Source: Syncephalis fuscata
Lineage: Eukaryota > Zoopagomycota > Zoopagomycetes > Zoopagales > Piptocephalidaceae
NCBI GenBank assembly: GCA_025786725.1
Contig: JAHLTZ010000005.1
Span: forward strand, 620,001-684,000
Direction of reading: 5' to 3'
Length of the DNA: 64,000 bases
In this document: positions 1 to 17,282 of the stretch, one piece after another
Position numbering within the stretch: the first letter of the stretch is position 1
Layout: each line of letters starts with the position of its first letter
Made by a program: the position numbers and the translations under genes
Notes under the pieces: model-generated
The model's database searches: none
Told to the model about the DNA's origin: nothing
Seen by the model: only the letters and a program-made list of their open reading frames with translations

Positions 1-1027
1 AGTGGCAGCAGTAGTAGAAGGAGCAGGGCTGGCGCAAAAAAGGATTTGCAAGCACGATTAACTAGAGGCTTGCTAGCGTCTTGTTTAAGCATTGGTGAGG
101 AAGCCTTGTTAAGTGCCGTACAGCAAGGTGATGCTTTACGAGGTAAGCTTGCACTGCAATCAACGCTATGGAATATAGTATTAATCAAATATTACCAATA
201 GCTATTGGATTATTAAAAGAGGGCGTGGCAGCAACGTGCCACGACAGTCATGGGCGTACGCCATTACACTGGGCCGCATCGGGAGGACATGTAGAACTAA
301 TGAAATCACTTGTAGAACATGGTGCCCAAGTTAACGCTCGAGATACAAATGGCAACAGTGCGTTGCATCTGGGTAAGTCATTATTATTATTATTATTACG
401 CAATGACATAGAATAACTCTAACCAATGCACAATAGCGGTTGTATCGAATCATGTTGAATGTGTACTTTTATTATTACATGCAGGTTAGTATTTTAATGT
501 CTAACTGATAGTTGTTTGTTAATTAGTTAAAATAAATATTATAGGTGCATTAGCAACAGCAGCAGATGGATCATCACCATCACCGTTGGATATGGCACGT
601 TCTCGTCTGGCTTTATTACGACGATTACGTCATATGCGACACAAAGCAATTGCGCTGCCCAAGGATGAGTATGATGATAATGACGATGGAGATAATGATA
701 CTACCGTCAATTTATCTGAACATAGTGCTGACGCTATGGAGCAGTTGACACAACGACGCAATACAATAATGCAAATGGAACAGGCAAGTATATTTTTGTG
801 TAGTGTGTATTTTAACTTATTATTATTATTACATTGTATAGATTATTAATTTGTTAAGACATTATGTTTGTTTACGACGTCCAACCATTGGACATCGTAA
901 TGATCCTGGTGCTACTGCCGAATTAACTGTCTCCTCCTTAGATGCTATTACTGAACGGTTGCGAGCTATGGCAGTACAAGATACTGTCGAAGAGGTTAAG
1001 CCGCACTGGCCCGTCGACAGATGCTAG
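1..1027 (+). CDS. ANKRD54-like ankyrin-repeat protein, 5' end outside window
   Basis: This is the 3' part of a gene whose start lies before base 1. Exons that join in frame are 1-142, 202-372, 437-484, 545-783 and 842-1027; the fourth intron (784-841) has a GC-AG border. The protein has at least two ankyrin repeats, with the core motifs GRTPLHWAASGGHVELMKSL and GNSALHL, then a third incomplete repeat ending in PLDMARSRLALLRRLRH. A low-complexity acidic linker follows, then a helical tail (IINLLRHYVCLRR, LDAITERLRAM). This order, ankyrins then a two-part helical tail, matches the ANKRD54 family, protein-binding adaptors of signalling and trafficking. The stop at 1025-1027 may be early: the +1 frame runs 27 further codons to about 1105 with a plausible acidic tail. 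Family placement is by motif only; ankyrin repeats are widespread, so a different ankyrin adaptor is possible. Confidence 0.6.
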
Positions 1028-3444
1028 TACAATTACTCCAAATCGATCTTCAAACAATGAAGAAGTCGAAACAGAACTACTTATGAACGATTTGCAAACA
1101 TGTTAAATCGATTCGCATTGTAAAAGAATTGGCTATATATTATTTCCTCATCTATTGGAATGTAATTCTGTTATTTTGTATAGTTTAAGTAAATAATCTA
1201 CTATTTGATGCATTATAATGATTTTGATTGTAAACATAAATAATACTATCTGCTTTAACAATAGTATCGGGGTTCATTTAATACGATTCGTGACTCGAAT
1301 GACTGTGCTTGATAGTATTCGCGTACTGAACTAAACATTCGTTCTATTGAGCATGGGACTGGGTAGTGAATATATTTATGATCAGAATACTCATTATCGT
1401 AGATTTATTATTTAGCATGCATATATTGTCTATCTATTTATTATTTTCACACTATATACTCATATGAGCTAAGATTTATAGCCAATAAAGCTAACATTAA
1501 ACGTACAAAGTTTTTAAACAGAACAATTATAAAATAAAAATGATAAAATGGATAGTATGAGTAGTGCTGTTAAGTTTGTCGTGTGTATAGCTCAATGCAA
1601 TGAAAAACGTGTGTTTATTGCAACATACGATAAATAAGAATGTGCTTAATATATCATAAAATGATATGAATGGATAGAATAGATATGCGTACTGGATGAT
1701 AAATCTACAATACAAAGTATTTTGATCAATGATGTCACTCACCATTCGCCATCATGTTTAACAGATTGAATGTTATTAAATGTAGTTATTGGAGCGCCAC
1801 TATTATTAATTTCCAAAAAACAAGTAAAAAGTAATGCGTGGAATATGACGATGTATAATGATATTTTTAGTGTGAGAGAAAATAGATAATTACAGTTACC
1901 AAATATGGTAGTAGTAGATTTTGTTGATTAAAAATGAAAACAAAGCAATATTTGTTGTCACTGTTATTATTAGCCGTAACAGTATTAATGTTGGTTGATA
2001 TTTACTTTGACTCCCCCCCAGGGCAGTAATTTTTTTACGCAACTAATCGTAATGATTCGATTAGATTAATTCGTGTTTAAATCATCATTCACAAAAATAT
2101 TAACGTAATGTTATTGTCCATTACCATTTCCATAGAATAAAATTGATTAATTGTAACAGAACATTGTATTAGTAATAATATTAAACATTCAATAAAAAAT
2201 GTAACATACTATTTGGCTTCTTTGGAGCATTGAGGTTGATATTGTTGCTGTTGGTCATGTGTAGAAAATTGACAGAATATCAATAGAGTCATATGATTGC
2301 AATTCTATGTCATTCTGCATTATTGTTGTTGCTATGTACAGCATGAATTATTACATCTGAATGGTCTCTTCTATTTTCCAATCTTCTACTGTGTATTTGG
2401 GCATATTTGCAATGTAAGATACTCGTCTATGGTGCCAAAAAGGTAGGATGACTAGCGTTTCTAATGTTCGCTATTCTCTTGAGCATTCTTGGTATTAACT
2501 TAGTAGACGCAGTTTATTTGCCAACCATTGATGAAGCAAATGGCCTCCACCATATGCAATAATAATAGGTTGAGTGTCTTCATCAGAAATATCTTGTGGC
2601 GGTAGTTGTAGCCAGAAGATACGGCATGCTGTTGAGGCTACTTGAACAGGTGTTATGTAAAATAAGCGAAATAAAGACTAAGAATTAAATAGTGTTTTTT
2701 ATTGATGTTCAAATACGCATGTTATTTATACTGTTATATTCTGTATTACCGTATAATATACTACAAAATAGAATAACTAAAAAGAAGATAAGACGATAAG
2801 ATAGTAATAGGAAAATGTGATGAAATGAGTAACTAAAGATGTAACAGTCAAAGTAAAATAGCTTCTTAGTTTTAAATTACCGGATTTCTGGCAAAGGAAC
2901 AGAGGTCGAACCAACTGCCATGTGTACATGCGTAAGCACATGCAAATAGCACGGGCACGTCCATACTTTACCATCTCCTATCCACACGCTAGATAAGAGA
3001 GACAGAGTGAGGAATGCAAGAATGAATAATCAAGCGCGTGCTAATAATGTGAGTAGAGGCGAGAGGAGAAGACTCAATTAATGGAGCAACAACGTGCCTA
3101 ACGCGTGACCGGTTCACTATAAACCCTCATCTGATATCAGTGCTATTGCCTGTTCAAGTTCCTTCCTGTTATTCATTCACCGGCATTCCTACTATTCTTT
3201 CGCCTCATCTCTAACACTAATTGACTCATTGCATTGGCGTAGTAACAAATAAGAGATGACCCAAGGGGCTAGTGATACGTATTAATACTATATTTAAGAG
3301 AAAATACGATAAATTATTAAGAAAGTGTGCAGTGGTGTGTAAGTTGGTCTATTCGACCTCCTGAATTGATTCACTTTTAATATTTATCGAACTTGTGGTA
3401 TATATATATATCTATATACTTATATAAATACACACAATTTATCT
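1028..3444. other. AT-rich intergenic region with a dispersed repeat copy
   Basis: No credible gene seen on either strand; the open frames here are short and lack coding bias. It contains a repeat-family copy with imperfect terminal inverted repeats at about 1290-1790. The last 300 bases before 3445 should hold the promoter of the 5-phosphatase gene; a TATAAA-like string lies near 3118. Confidence 0.6.
1290..1790. repeat. MITE-like dispersed repeat with imperfect terminal inverted repeats
   Basis: The left end (about 1325-1430) and right end (about 1680-1770) are imperfect inverted copies of each other over roughly 85 bases; both contain ATAAATCTAC and, further out, a CACTxACC/CACTCACC block followed by CAT(G/C)xT(C/T)AA. 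Related ends occur at 11850-12260, at 26930-27330 (reverse) and at 46440-46580. No open reading frame spans it. A non-autonomous DNA transposon (MITE) is the simplest reading; no target-site duplication could be fixed by eye. Confidence 0.5.
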
Positions 3445-6400
3445 ATGGCATTATCGTTTTGGACACCTTGGTGGCGTGCAGTCAATGGCCGACCTTCGTC
3501 GTCTTCACCGCCACGACGCTCACAACGCCGCCACCATCCATTTGGTCTGGCAAGTTGGCGGCGTACGCTAGCCAAGCCCCGAACACCCATGATTGAAGGA
3601 CCAGCCACTCCGACTCCAGCCGCACCAATACCTGATCCATGCCTTTGCCCGCCTGAAGAACGACATCACACCAGCCATAGTCACAATCACCCGCAAAGTC
3701 ATAAAAATGACGCTAATCCACCGATTGTTCCCGCCAAGTCACGCGTACGACGTAAAGGATGGAAAACATGGACGCGCGATACCACTGGACAACTGGTTCG
3801 ACGAATCTCACATCAAGCAAAATCAGGGGTAAAACTTGGTAATTCAAAGCATCGGAAACAAAGAAGCACTAATTCGCCGTCGTCTCCTTCATTATCACCA
3901 CTATTAACTCCAACATCTCCATCACCTCCATTGTCACCACTACCATTACCACCACCTTTATCGAATGATATTAATATTGATGATGATCACCAAACAAACG
4001 ATAGTGGATGTGGTAAAAGTCTACCCGATGAAGTTTGTTGTCCATTCCAAGGCACACCTAAAAGAAAAGAGGTAATAAGACTAGTAATGATAACAATAAT
4101 AGCTACTAACTAATGAATCGATCACAATTTATAATGGATTACAGTTTAATGAGCATTTTAGTAAGTCAGTCTATTTGGATGATGATTGGTTAATTGATTA
4201 GTTGATTGTTTATTTAGAGTTTCCATTCAAGGACACAACACCAAATTGCGATAATAATAACAGTACTGATCGTCCATCTAAATCAACACTTGAAGAGGAT
4301 AGAGATGTCGATATACCGCGAATGTTCAGTCGATGGAAGGATGCTTTCTGGGGCGATGCCTTTTGGCGACGACTTGAATCGATATTTACATCACCGCATG
4401 GGGCCCGTGATTTAACTGGAGCAGAGCGGCGACTTAGTCAAATACCGCCTGATCCAGCGACTTTACCCGATCGACACGGTCTTAAAGTATTTATTGGTAC
4501 ATGGAATATGAACGGGCGGGTAAGAAATAATGACTACAGCGCTAGAATGAAAGAAATAAAATATTTATAAATAATTAAATAATAGGAACCACCCGTGGCA
4601 TTATCACCATTTCTACCACACAATCGTGATGGACAACAAGCGCCGGAAGATACGCCTAATAATCATTTATTATCCATGTCATCAGCTCCTCCTTATCATC
4701 TACTGGTTATTGGCACGCAAGAATGCCTAAGTACTGCGGCCAATGCAGTATTCTTCTCGCCTGAATACGAGGCATGGGAGCATCGACTATCTAATTGGTT
4801 TGGCAGTGAATACTTTTTAATTGGCAGTCAAGGTATGGGGGCCCTTCATTTGGCAGTATTTGTATGGCATCGGTGCTGGCACTGGATTCGAGGCAAGTGT
4901 ACTTTATATGATCATTAATCATTAATTATTAAACTAACCAAATGATATTAAAATAGCGGTAGAGTCCGCCGAAGTGGCCACTGGTATGGGTGGCATGATT
5001 GGTAATAAGGGCGCCGTAGGCATTTCTGTATTATTTGGCGAAACTTCGCTTTTATTTATTAATTCACATCTAGCAGGTAATAATAGAAACTATTACTATT
5101 TTATTTTATTAATTATTATTATTAGCACACGCTGAACGTATATCACAGCGAAATCAGGATTATGCGCGTATTGAAAAAGAAATGCAACTACGCTCTTACG
5201 AATTAAAAGATGATCCTAAAGATGGTATGTTATTAAGTAACTAATATAACATGGCTAATAATCGATATTTAATTAGCCAGTGGTAACTGGCGTGTAAGCG
5301 ATCAATTTGATTATACCTTTTGGTTTGGTGATTTAAATTATCGTACAACAGCCACACGTGCACAGGCTGATACATGGTTATGTGCAAACCAGCATAAGGT
5401 AAATTAACTAATTAATTGCTTATTTATTTATTTAACAATTACATCATTATAGCGATTATTGGCGCGTGATCAATTAATACGAGAACGCACTGCTCAACGT
5501 GTATTTCACAACTACGACGAGGCACAGATTACTTTTCCGCCAACTTATAAATTCGATGTACCACCTAGCACAGCAGGAAAGAATGGCTGGCGCAGGGCAT
5601 TTACACTTGATACGGCCAGTCTACGTAGTCTACGTATTCGCGCTTCAAGTATTAGCAGTGTTCGTAGTGGTAATAATGGCAGTAGTGGCAATAATGGTAC
5701 TGAGGAAAGTTCGGATGCCGAAAGTGTACAATCATTTGCTACTGTCCGAATTGAGGCTTCTATTGTGGATCGACCGGCATCTGGACGTGCTAGTGCTATT
5801 ATTCCACCACCTGTGCCATTTATTCCTCGATATGACACAAGTCAAAAGCAACGGGTCCCTCGTGGACTGATCGTATTCTATTTCGTCAACGATCGCCGCC
5901 ACAGCCATCGCGACGACCCCGATCTGAAACGAACCTTTCCTCGTTGCTGAATAGCAGTATTAAATCGAGTTCACATCACCACCATCGCATATTGAATAAA
6001 AAGTCAAGCGCTATTATGTTTAATAAGCAGCGGCCATGCGGAGATCAACGCAGTGGCCTACCAATGACCGCCACATCAGTACGTTGTCTTTCGTATAATG
6101 CGGTCATGCAAATGCTTGGCTCGGACCATCGGCCAGTGACGGGTGTTTATCGTATACCGTTTTACTGGGCCGAAACGCCATTACGGGATCCAATGTCGCC
6201 TATATCGCCTTGTTCGCCGCCAGTTATTATGATTGAGGAGCGAAATCGGACGAGCCTACCGAAACGATTATAGAGAGTAGTAAAAATTTAGGACTTAATC
6301 CAAGTATGACCAATATGAATCTATCGTCTAACGAGCTGTATCATTCATCGTCGATAACGGTAGCATCCGCTACACTGCTGTCTCCACCAACCAATGGTAG

Positions 6401-6614
6401 TGTAACCAGTGTAAAGGAATCTAAGCGAAATGGCGGCGATGGCAACGATGGTCGATTGCGTGTCCCGGCCAATGTTGTTGCAGATCGTACTGAGCGATTG
6501 CGAAATCGACAGCGACGTGAATTACAGGCCCGAACACTATTGAAATCGCCTCCATCACGCGATAGCTTTATTAGTCAGCGTCGCAAAACACCTGTACCTA
6601 GTATTATTGGATAG
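3445..6614 (+). CDS. Inositol polyphosphate 5-phosphatase (two frameshifts)
   Basis: Removes the 5-phosphate from phosphoinositides or soluble inositol phosphates. Exons: 3445-4071, 4202-4519, 4586-4892, 4957-5076, 5126-5224, 5277-5398, 5453-6614, giving about 918 residues once two shifts are bridged. The first 200 residues are proline/serine-rich and basic. The IPPc catalytic domain then shows its signatures in order: KVFIGTWNMNGR, IGTQEC, GMIGNKGAVGIS, INSHLAA, FWFGDLNYR, PPTYKFD, the (P)SWTDRILFR block and LGSDHRPV. A Ser/Asn-rich insert interrupts the domain before the SWTDR block, and a basic tail follows it. The frame breaks at about 5858-5862, exactly in the PSWTDR signature, and again near 6247-6250; each is cured by one extra base. 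Intron 3 begins with GC. No CRAL/TRIO, Sac1 or C2 domain is evident, so it is neither a synaptojanin nor a clear OCRL type. Confidence 0.85.
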
Positions 6615-9376
6615 TCAATGGCTTGTTTCTTCTTTTTATTCTTTTATTTCTACGTGCATATTTTCTCTGTTTCATTGCCTCTTATATCTTTTTTCTTTAG
6701 CATTAAGTACTCTGCTTCATTACTATTATTATACTATTTTTATACTTGTTAATTTTTGACATATTATTAATAACATGAGTTAATACATTGTGTTAATCAC
6801 GAAATACTACAAAGCGTTTAATTTTTACTATTGTCTATTTTTACTAAAGCAATAGCTTTATTTAGTACTAATAAATATATAATCAGTTTTAGTCTCATTT
6901 TATTCCTACTTTGTGCCATTAAAGGTTGTTCAGTTTATTGTATTGAAAATTTAATATTTAATGGGTAATAAAAATAAATTATTATTAAAAAACAATATTA
7001 ACTAATCAGCACATTGCATTCTAATTGCTAAAAATAAGTGTTAACAAATATCAAAGACTAAAGGTATAGAATAGCATTAGGATAAAATGTTAGCTATCTA
7101 AAATACAGCTTTTAGAACCAAATTTTAACAATAATATAATTCATTTATGATAAACGTCATTTACAACTGTTTTATTACATATGCCCTACTTTTAGATCAT
7201 CATGCAAATGAATGCTTGTTTGTTTTTATTTAAAATAGTTGCACAAATATTTTAACATTAATGTGTAATGTCTATTAAAATTGCAAAATTGTATTATTCG
7301 TTGTTTTTATTACATATGACCATCATAAAACTGTAATATTCATTGTTTATATATCTTAAAATGCCGATAAAACGCTAATTTACAATTTTAAGCCTGAATT
7401 GGTGCGTCACTGTTATGCCAGTATATAGCAGTACTAAACGTGTAATTTCAGCGCAATTAGGTGGTATAATTCAATGTAGCGTGCTAAAAAATAATAGTAA
7501 TAATTTAGTTAATAAAACGTTGCCACGATTATTTATAGTTTTACGTAAAATAAAGCAAATTGTATGGTATTTTGCACAAGTATGTACATAGCATATAGGC
7601 AGCTATTGTCAAGGTATGCCGTTATTGTATTACGTGGTGGTGTAATAGCTGTGATAATACGCTAATAGATGTGTAAAAATAGCAGTTTTTTGTCGATCAT
7701 GTATAAACAAAATATAGCAAAATAATTGCTAAATTTGAGTTCTCCATGCTTAGCTATAAGGAATGGTATGAAATATAGAACAACGATTTTTGCAACAAAA
7801 GTTAGTCAAAATGTAATTTATGTAAGTATTTGTTAACTAGAATTACGTTATACGTATACATATAGTATAACTCATTGATGTGCATCGCTATTTTAAAATA
7901 ATAACTTGCTATTATGCTTGCTTTAGCACTATAGAAAGCTTTGGATTTACTTACTTTCTTACTAACTTATAATTGCACATAAATTACATTTTGACTAACT
8001 TTTGTTGCAAAAATCGTTGTTCTATATTTCATACCATTCCTTATAGCTAAGCATGGAGAACTCAAATTTAGCAATTATTTTGCTATATTTTGTTTATACA
8101 TGATCGACAAAAAACTGCTATTTTTACACATCTATTAGCGTATTATCACAGCTATTACACCACCACGTAATACAATAACGGCATACCTTGACAATAGCTG
8201 CCTATATGCTATGTACATACTTGTGCAAAATACCATACAATTTGCTTTATTTTACGTAAAACTATAAATAATCGTGGCAACGTTTTATTAACTAAATTAT
8301 TACTATTATTTTTTAGCACGCTACATTGAATTATACCACCTAATTGCGCTGAAATTACACGTTTAGTACTGCTATATACTGGCATAACAGTGACGCACCA
8401 ATTTCAGGCTTAAAATTGTAAATTAGCGTTTTATCGGCATTTTAAGATATATAAACAATGAATATTACAGTTTTATGATGGTCATACTGCTATATAGTGT
8501 AACTAAAAATACGCCATGTAGTTAGAAAATATGTTAAAAACGCATGTGAATGATCAAGAAAATAGTACATATATCAAATATTAAGACTAATTAGTAACAA
8601 AATAATAACTATTACAGACTATGACAATGCCAAATACTTAAATTAATTTATAATAAATGTAAACTGATATTTTTTACAATGTTTAATATCTTAAAATGTC
8701 TCGCATTTAAAACCAAATAGTTGCTAAAATATATAATCCATTATTAGAATAATTAAATTAATAAACGTTTAACAGTCTGAATGAAAGCTAAATACATTTA
8801 AAATACTTGAATATGTGCTATTTAATGTTTAGACATAAAATACAAAACACAACGCTATACGCTTACACTTTAAGAACTGGTCTATTTATACACATTACAA
8901 TTTAAAAATATGGACTAATGCTATTTTAGTATATATGTAATCCAAGATAAAAAAATTAAAAATGTATAAAAACTCCATTTTGTTCCCTGCAAACTGCTGC
9001 AGAAGTAGTAAAAAACAAGAAATTGCAATACCATGCTATGTAAAACTTGATTATCAGGCTCTAGTATAAATGTTTGTTGTCATGCAAACACTAAACTAAA
9101 TCTAGAAATACGACTTTGAATTGCTCAAGTTAGGATGCATGAGGTATTGTGTGACTATACAGGCGCTACAATGCTTTTGCTGCACTTAGTACCCATCCAC
9201 GCATACGTTTGTGCTTTAGCAGCAATTATTGCCATATCATTTCATTTACTTTGTCTTTGTCAATACTTACTACCTTAAATTCAATCCAGTGAATTAATTG
9301 TACTTTGATCGATTGTTATTACAATTTCTTCTTATAAAAATAAGCTTTATATATTCAAAATATTGTATTGTCATTT
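6615..9376. other. AT-rich intergenic region with a large inverted repeat
   Basis: No coding potential recognised. Its main content is the 508-bp inverted repeat at 7316-8485. The flanks (6615-7315, 8486-9376) are simple AT-rich sequence rich in ATTA and TAAT runs. Confidence 0.7.
7316..8485. repeat. Near-perfect 508-bp inverted repeat with a 153-bp spacer
   Basis: Bases 7316-7823 reappear as reverse complement at 7977-8485. Read by eye the arms agree throughout except one indel: the left arm has GCCTGAATTGG near 7393-7403 where the right arm reads as GCCTGAAATTGG. The spacer is 7824-7976. The outer ends are ATGACCATCA at the left and TGATGGTCAT at the right. No open frame of note lies inside, and no target-site duplication is visible at the edges. 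It would fold into a very long hairpin if single-stranded or transcribed. It could be a foldback element, a recent palindromic duplication, or an assembly foldback artefact. Confidence 0.9.
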
Positions 9377-10862
9377 ATGGCCATCTTCATTATATTTGAC
9401 ATAAGCCGTCTATGGGCTATTGGAATTATTGGTGCCGCTATTTTGGCTAATGCAGTCACATACACCACTGCTATGCCCGCCGCTAAATCCGATGTGGATC
9501 AAAGTGCCAGCGATGCTACGGCTGTAAAGAACTTTCAAGACTACATACGTATTCGTACCGAGCAGCCAAATCCAGACTACAAATCGGCCATGACATTTCT
9601 GAAACAACTGGCCGATGAAATCACTCTATCGTTCAAAACTGTGGAGCCAGTTGCAAATAAGCCGGTGGCCATTCTTACATGGACTGGCACCGATGCTAGT
9701 TTACCAAGCATTATGCTTAATTCGCATACTGACGTTGTGCCGGTGTTTAAGGTATCCATCGACTGATAGTAACAATATACACAACCAATTTGTACTAACT
9801 AGTAACTAGGACCAATGGACACACGATCCATTTGCCGCTGAACGTGTACGACAAGACAACGGCGACTACAAAATATTTGGGCGTGGCACGCAAGACATGA
9901 AGGTAGTCGGCATTTCGTAAGTACATGTATAAAATCCAATTACCGCAACTAACCAGACATCTAGCTATATCGAAGCATTACGAAGACTTAAACAAGATGG
10001 ATGGCAACCACGTCGCACACTACATCTTACATATGTGCCAGATGAAGAACTTGGAGGAGCCACAGGCATGGCCGTATTTTGCAAGACGAAAGAGTTCAAC
10101 GACTTGAACATTGGAGTTGCTTTGGATGAAGCTGGTACCAGTATATATAATGTACATAATGTCATGTATGGAGAACGCGCACCATGGCCTTTCACTGTCA
10201 AAGCGACTGGAGCTACTGGGCATGGCAGCAAGTTTATTAAAAATACAGCTGCAAAGAAGCTAATGGGAATTGCTAATGAGCTGCTTAAATTCAGCGATGA
10301 GCAAGAGAAGCTTTTGAACAACGGAAGTCATAATGGCAAACTGCATATTTCTGATGTTAGTTCCATCAACCTCACCATGCTAAAAGGTGGCATCCAATTT
10401 AACGTCGTGCCTTCTGAGATGGAAGCTACGTTTGATTTACGCGTAACACCAAAGACTGACACCAAAAAGCTTTCAAAATGGTTAGACGATCTTGCCGTCA
10501 AATACAAGTAGGTTGTTTAACAATATGATATTGCTTTACTTATGATTACAAATCATAGCGTAACAATTACATACAAACATGGTCGTATTGAGCCTGTTCT
10601 CATGCCATTAGATGATAAAAATGTCTGGTGGAATATCATTCAAAATACTTATAAGGATTTAGACATTGCTCCGCGTCCAATAATTGGTATTGGTGCCACT
10701 GATGCTCGTTATTTGCGCGCAATTGGTATACCAGCATTTGGTATTTCTATGTTACCAAACACACCTAAATTGAGTCACTCCAATAATGAGTTTGCTTATG
10801 AAAGTGTATACCTAAAAGCTATTACAAAATACAAAGCGCTAATAAAGAATTTGGCTGCATAA
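9377..10862 (+). CDS. Aminoacylase-1 family peptidase (M20A) with N-terminal membrane/signal segment
   Basis: Zinc enzyme that hydrolyses N-acyl amino acids. Exons 9377-9751, 9810-9916, 9965-10507 and 10560-10862 join in frame without any break. Residues about 10-35 are a hydrophobic stretch (LWAIGIIGAAILANAV), so the product is probably secreted or anchored, unlike cytosolic animal ACY1. Di-zinc and catalytic motifs are all present: [25 protein letters not shown], an HGS-x-F block and a late LSH that matches the last zinc-binding His. The middle ([39 protein letters not shown]) is characteristic of ACY1 rather than carboxypeptidase G2 or ArgE. The start is the ATG at 9377. A paralogue lies at 28720-30539 on the other strand, and the DNA just downstream of both genes is an inverted duplicate. 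Confidence 0.88.
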
Positions 10863-12307
10863 TTGGCCAATTCATGGTGACACTTGTACATGTTTCCAAT
10901 GTTCTTAAAACGTTGTGTTTTCAATGCAAATAAGTTAATGTTTAAAAGTAAAAACTTTATAAATACTTAGGTTTGATCTTTATTGTAGTTTGATATGACA
11001 AAGTGGTATCCTGAATGAGGATCTTAAACTGAAATGAAAGATTCTAGCTTACTAAGTTTGAATAGAAACAAATACAGCACAGTTTACATATAAAAAAAGA
11101 TATTTTGATTATTAGTTTAAAGCCTCCACAATTAGTTAAATTAAAAGATCATATCATTGGATATTGCTGGTTTTTGTTGTTTGCTCTCATTCTCGTCGGC
11201 TATTCTTGATGCACTAATTTAACATGTACCAACTGTATTATACATGCTTGTTATAAATCTTTATAACAAGCATTCTATGCCACACATCATCTTTTCAAAC
11301 AAGTTTTACTAACAGTATGGCATAGCTAAATGCATAGCATAAATAAACTACACTGAAGTGGTTGATAAACTATGTCATGTGCCGTTCTATCATTGCTTCT
11401 TGTGATTATGTGCCTATCTCTTGGATAGTCAGCATATTCGTTTCTCCATTGTTTTAATACACCATCTAGTTATTATATTTGTATTGCAATACTACTATCA
11501 TATACTATCACTTTTTACTAGTTAAATAGAGCGTCGTTTTCTGTAAGTATAAATGCATTACAGTTAGTTACATCTGGTGTAATTACAATACACTACTCAT
11601 TTGAATAACGGCATTAGTAGTTTATTGTGTTATTATGTTATTGGCTATGCCATTGTTATCAAACTAATACATACATACCGTGTACGATTTTACTTTTAGC
11701 TTTAACTTCAATGTGTGGACACTGCAGTTTATTGATAAGTTAAATGAAACACGTTAATCATATAGTATGCTGTGTATTATTTAATACTATTATGCGGTTT
11801 GTTTTATCAGCAATTTATTGATAAACTGATGTGATCGTGAGTCAAAAACAATATTTGATAATAGGCGTGCAATTGAACTAAACATTTGTTCTTTCAAAAA
11901 TAAAGTTGAATGGTGATTCTGTTAACAAATATGATTGCTAGTATGGCGCAATAAACAAAATAGTTCAAATCTGCAACATGTAAAGCTAGCACTAAACAAA
12001 CAACAGCTCTGCATAAAACAATGTTAAATAAGCTTGAAATAGTATAAAACATAACAAATGAAGAATAAAAAGTATACGGCTGCAGTAAGTAAAGCACGTT
12101 GAAGCCTATAGAGAATAAACAGAATTAATATAAATGGGAATGATATGGATGGATGAGGATACATGTATACTGGATAAGCAGTTTATGATAATAAGCATTT
12201 AATCACTGACGTCACTCGCCACCCAATTCCATGTTCAATAGAATAAATCCTAGTTTAATTGTGCAGATGTTAATAACTCTAATCGTTTAATACCGTATTA
12301 CGATAAA
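10851..12307. repeat. Arm A of a 1.46-kb inverted duplication
   Basis: This segment, from the last three codons of the aminoacylase gene to about 12307, is repeated in reverse complement at 26876-28333. Only scattered mismatches are seen, for example AAAACGTTGTGTTTTC versus AAAACACTGTGTTTTC, with fading at the 12300 end. It contains no gene apart from the shared last codons (TTGGCTGCATAA) and carries a copy of the MITE-like repeat at about 11850-12260. Confidence 0.9.
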
Positions 12308-16746
<4,439 letters not shown>

Positions 16747-17282
16747 TTGTTGCCCTCTATCTTTTTTGTTGTTATTTCATTTTTTGCTCAATATATACTC
16801 GGTAACAGTAATTTACCAAACCAAATATCCGTGTTTCCCCGACTATAGCCGCCTGCAGACATGGTTACACCGTGTGAGTTGCTAAGGGCTTACATCTATG
16901 TGCATTTCCATAACAAATATTATATATGGGTCAGTTGATTCATACTGTCACGTGACCTATAAAGTTTACGTATTTCTTATAATGAACAAACAACATGAGT
17001 TGAAACACTTGCACCACACCACTTTAACTAACTTGCTCCATTCAAACCTTTTACTACGACTATTACTATTACTACTGCGGCTGTAACTTTGATTGACCGA
17101 ATATATTATTTTTGTCTGTCTGTCTTTCTGTTCGTTCGTCCGTCTATCTACCTATCTGTTCCTTCGCCTTTATCGTGTGCGTTGATAACGCCTATCTATC
17201 TGTATACGTTCATACGTATACTGCGTGTTTCCTACTTTATTGAATCTTTATTCTAGCTTGTCACTCGTATTAAATCGAGTGT
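16747..17282. other. Intergenic spacer
   Basis: No gene seen. The last 200 bases are pyrimidine-rich with CTGTCTGTCT and CTATCTACCTATC runs, consistent with a promoter/5' leader of the acyl-CoA synthetase gene. Confidence 0.6.

Noticed and set aside
12204-12213. TGACGTCA palindrome resembling a CRE/ATF site
   Set aside because: It lies within the dispersed repeat (also in the inverted arm), so it is probably repeat sequence and not a promoter element of a nearby gene.
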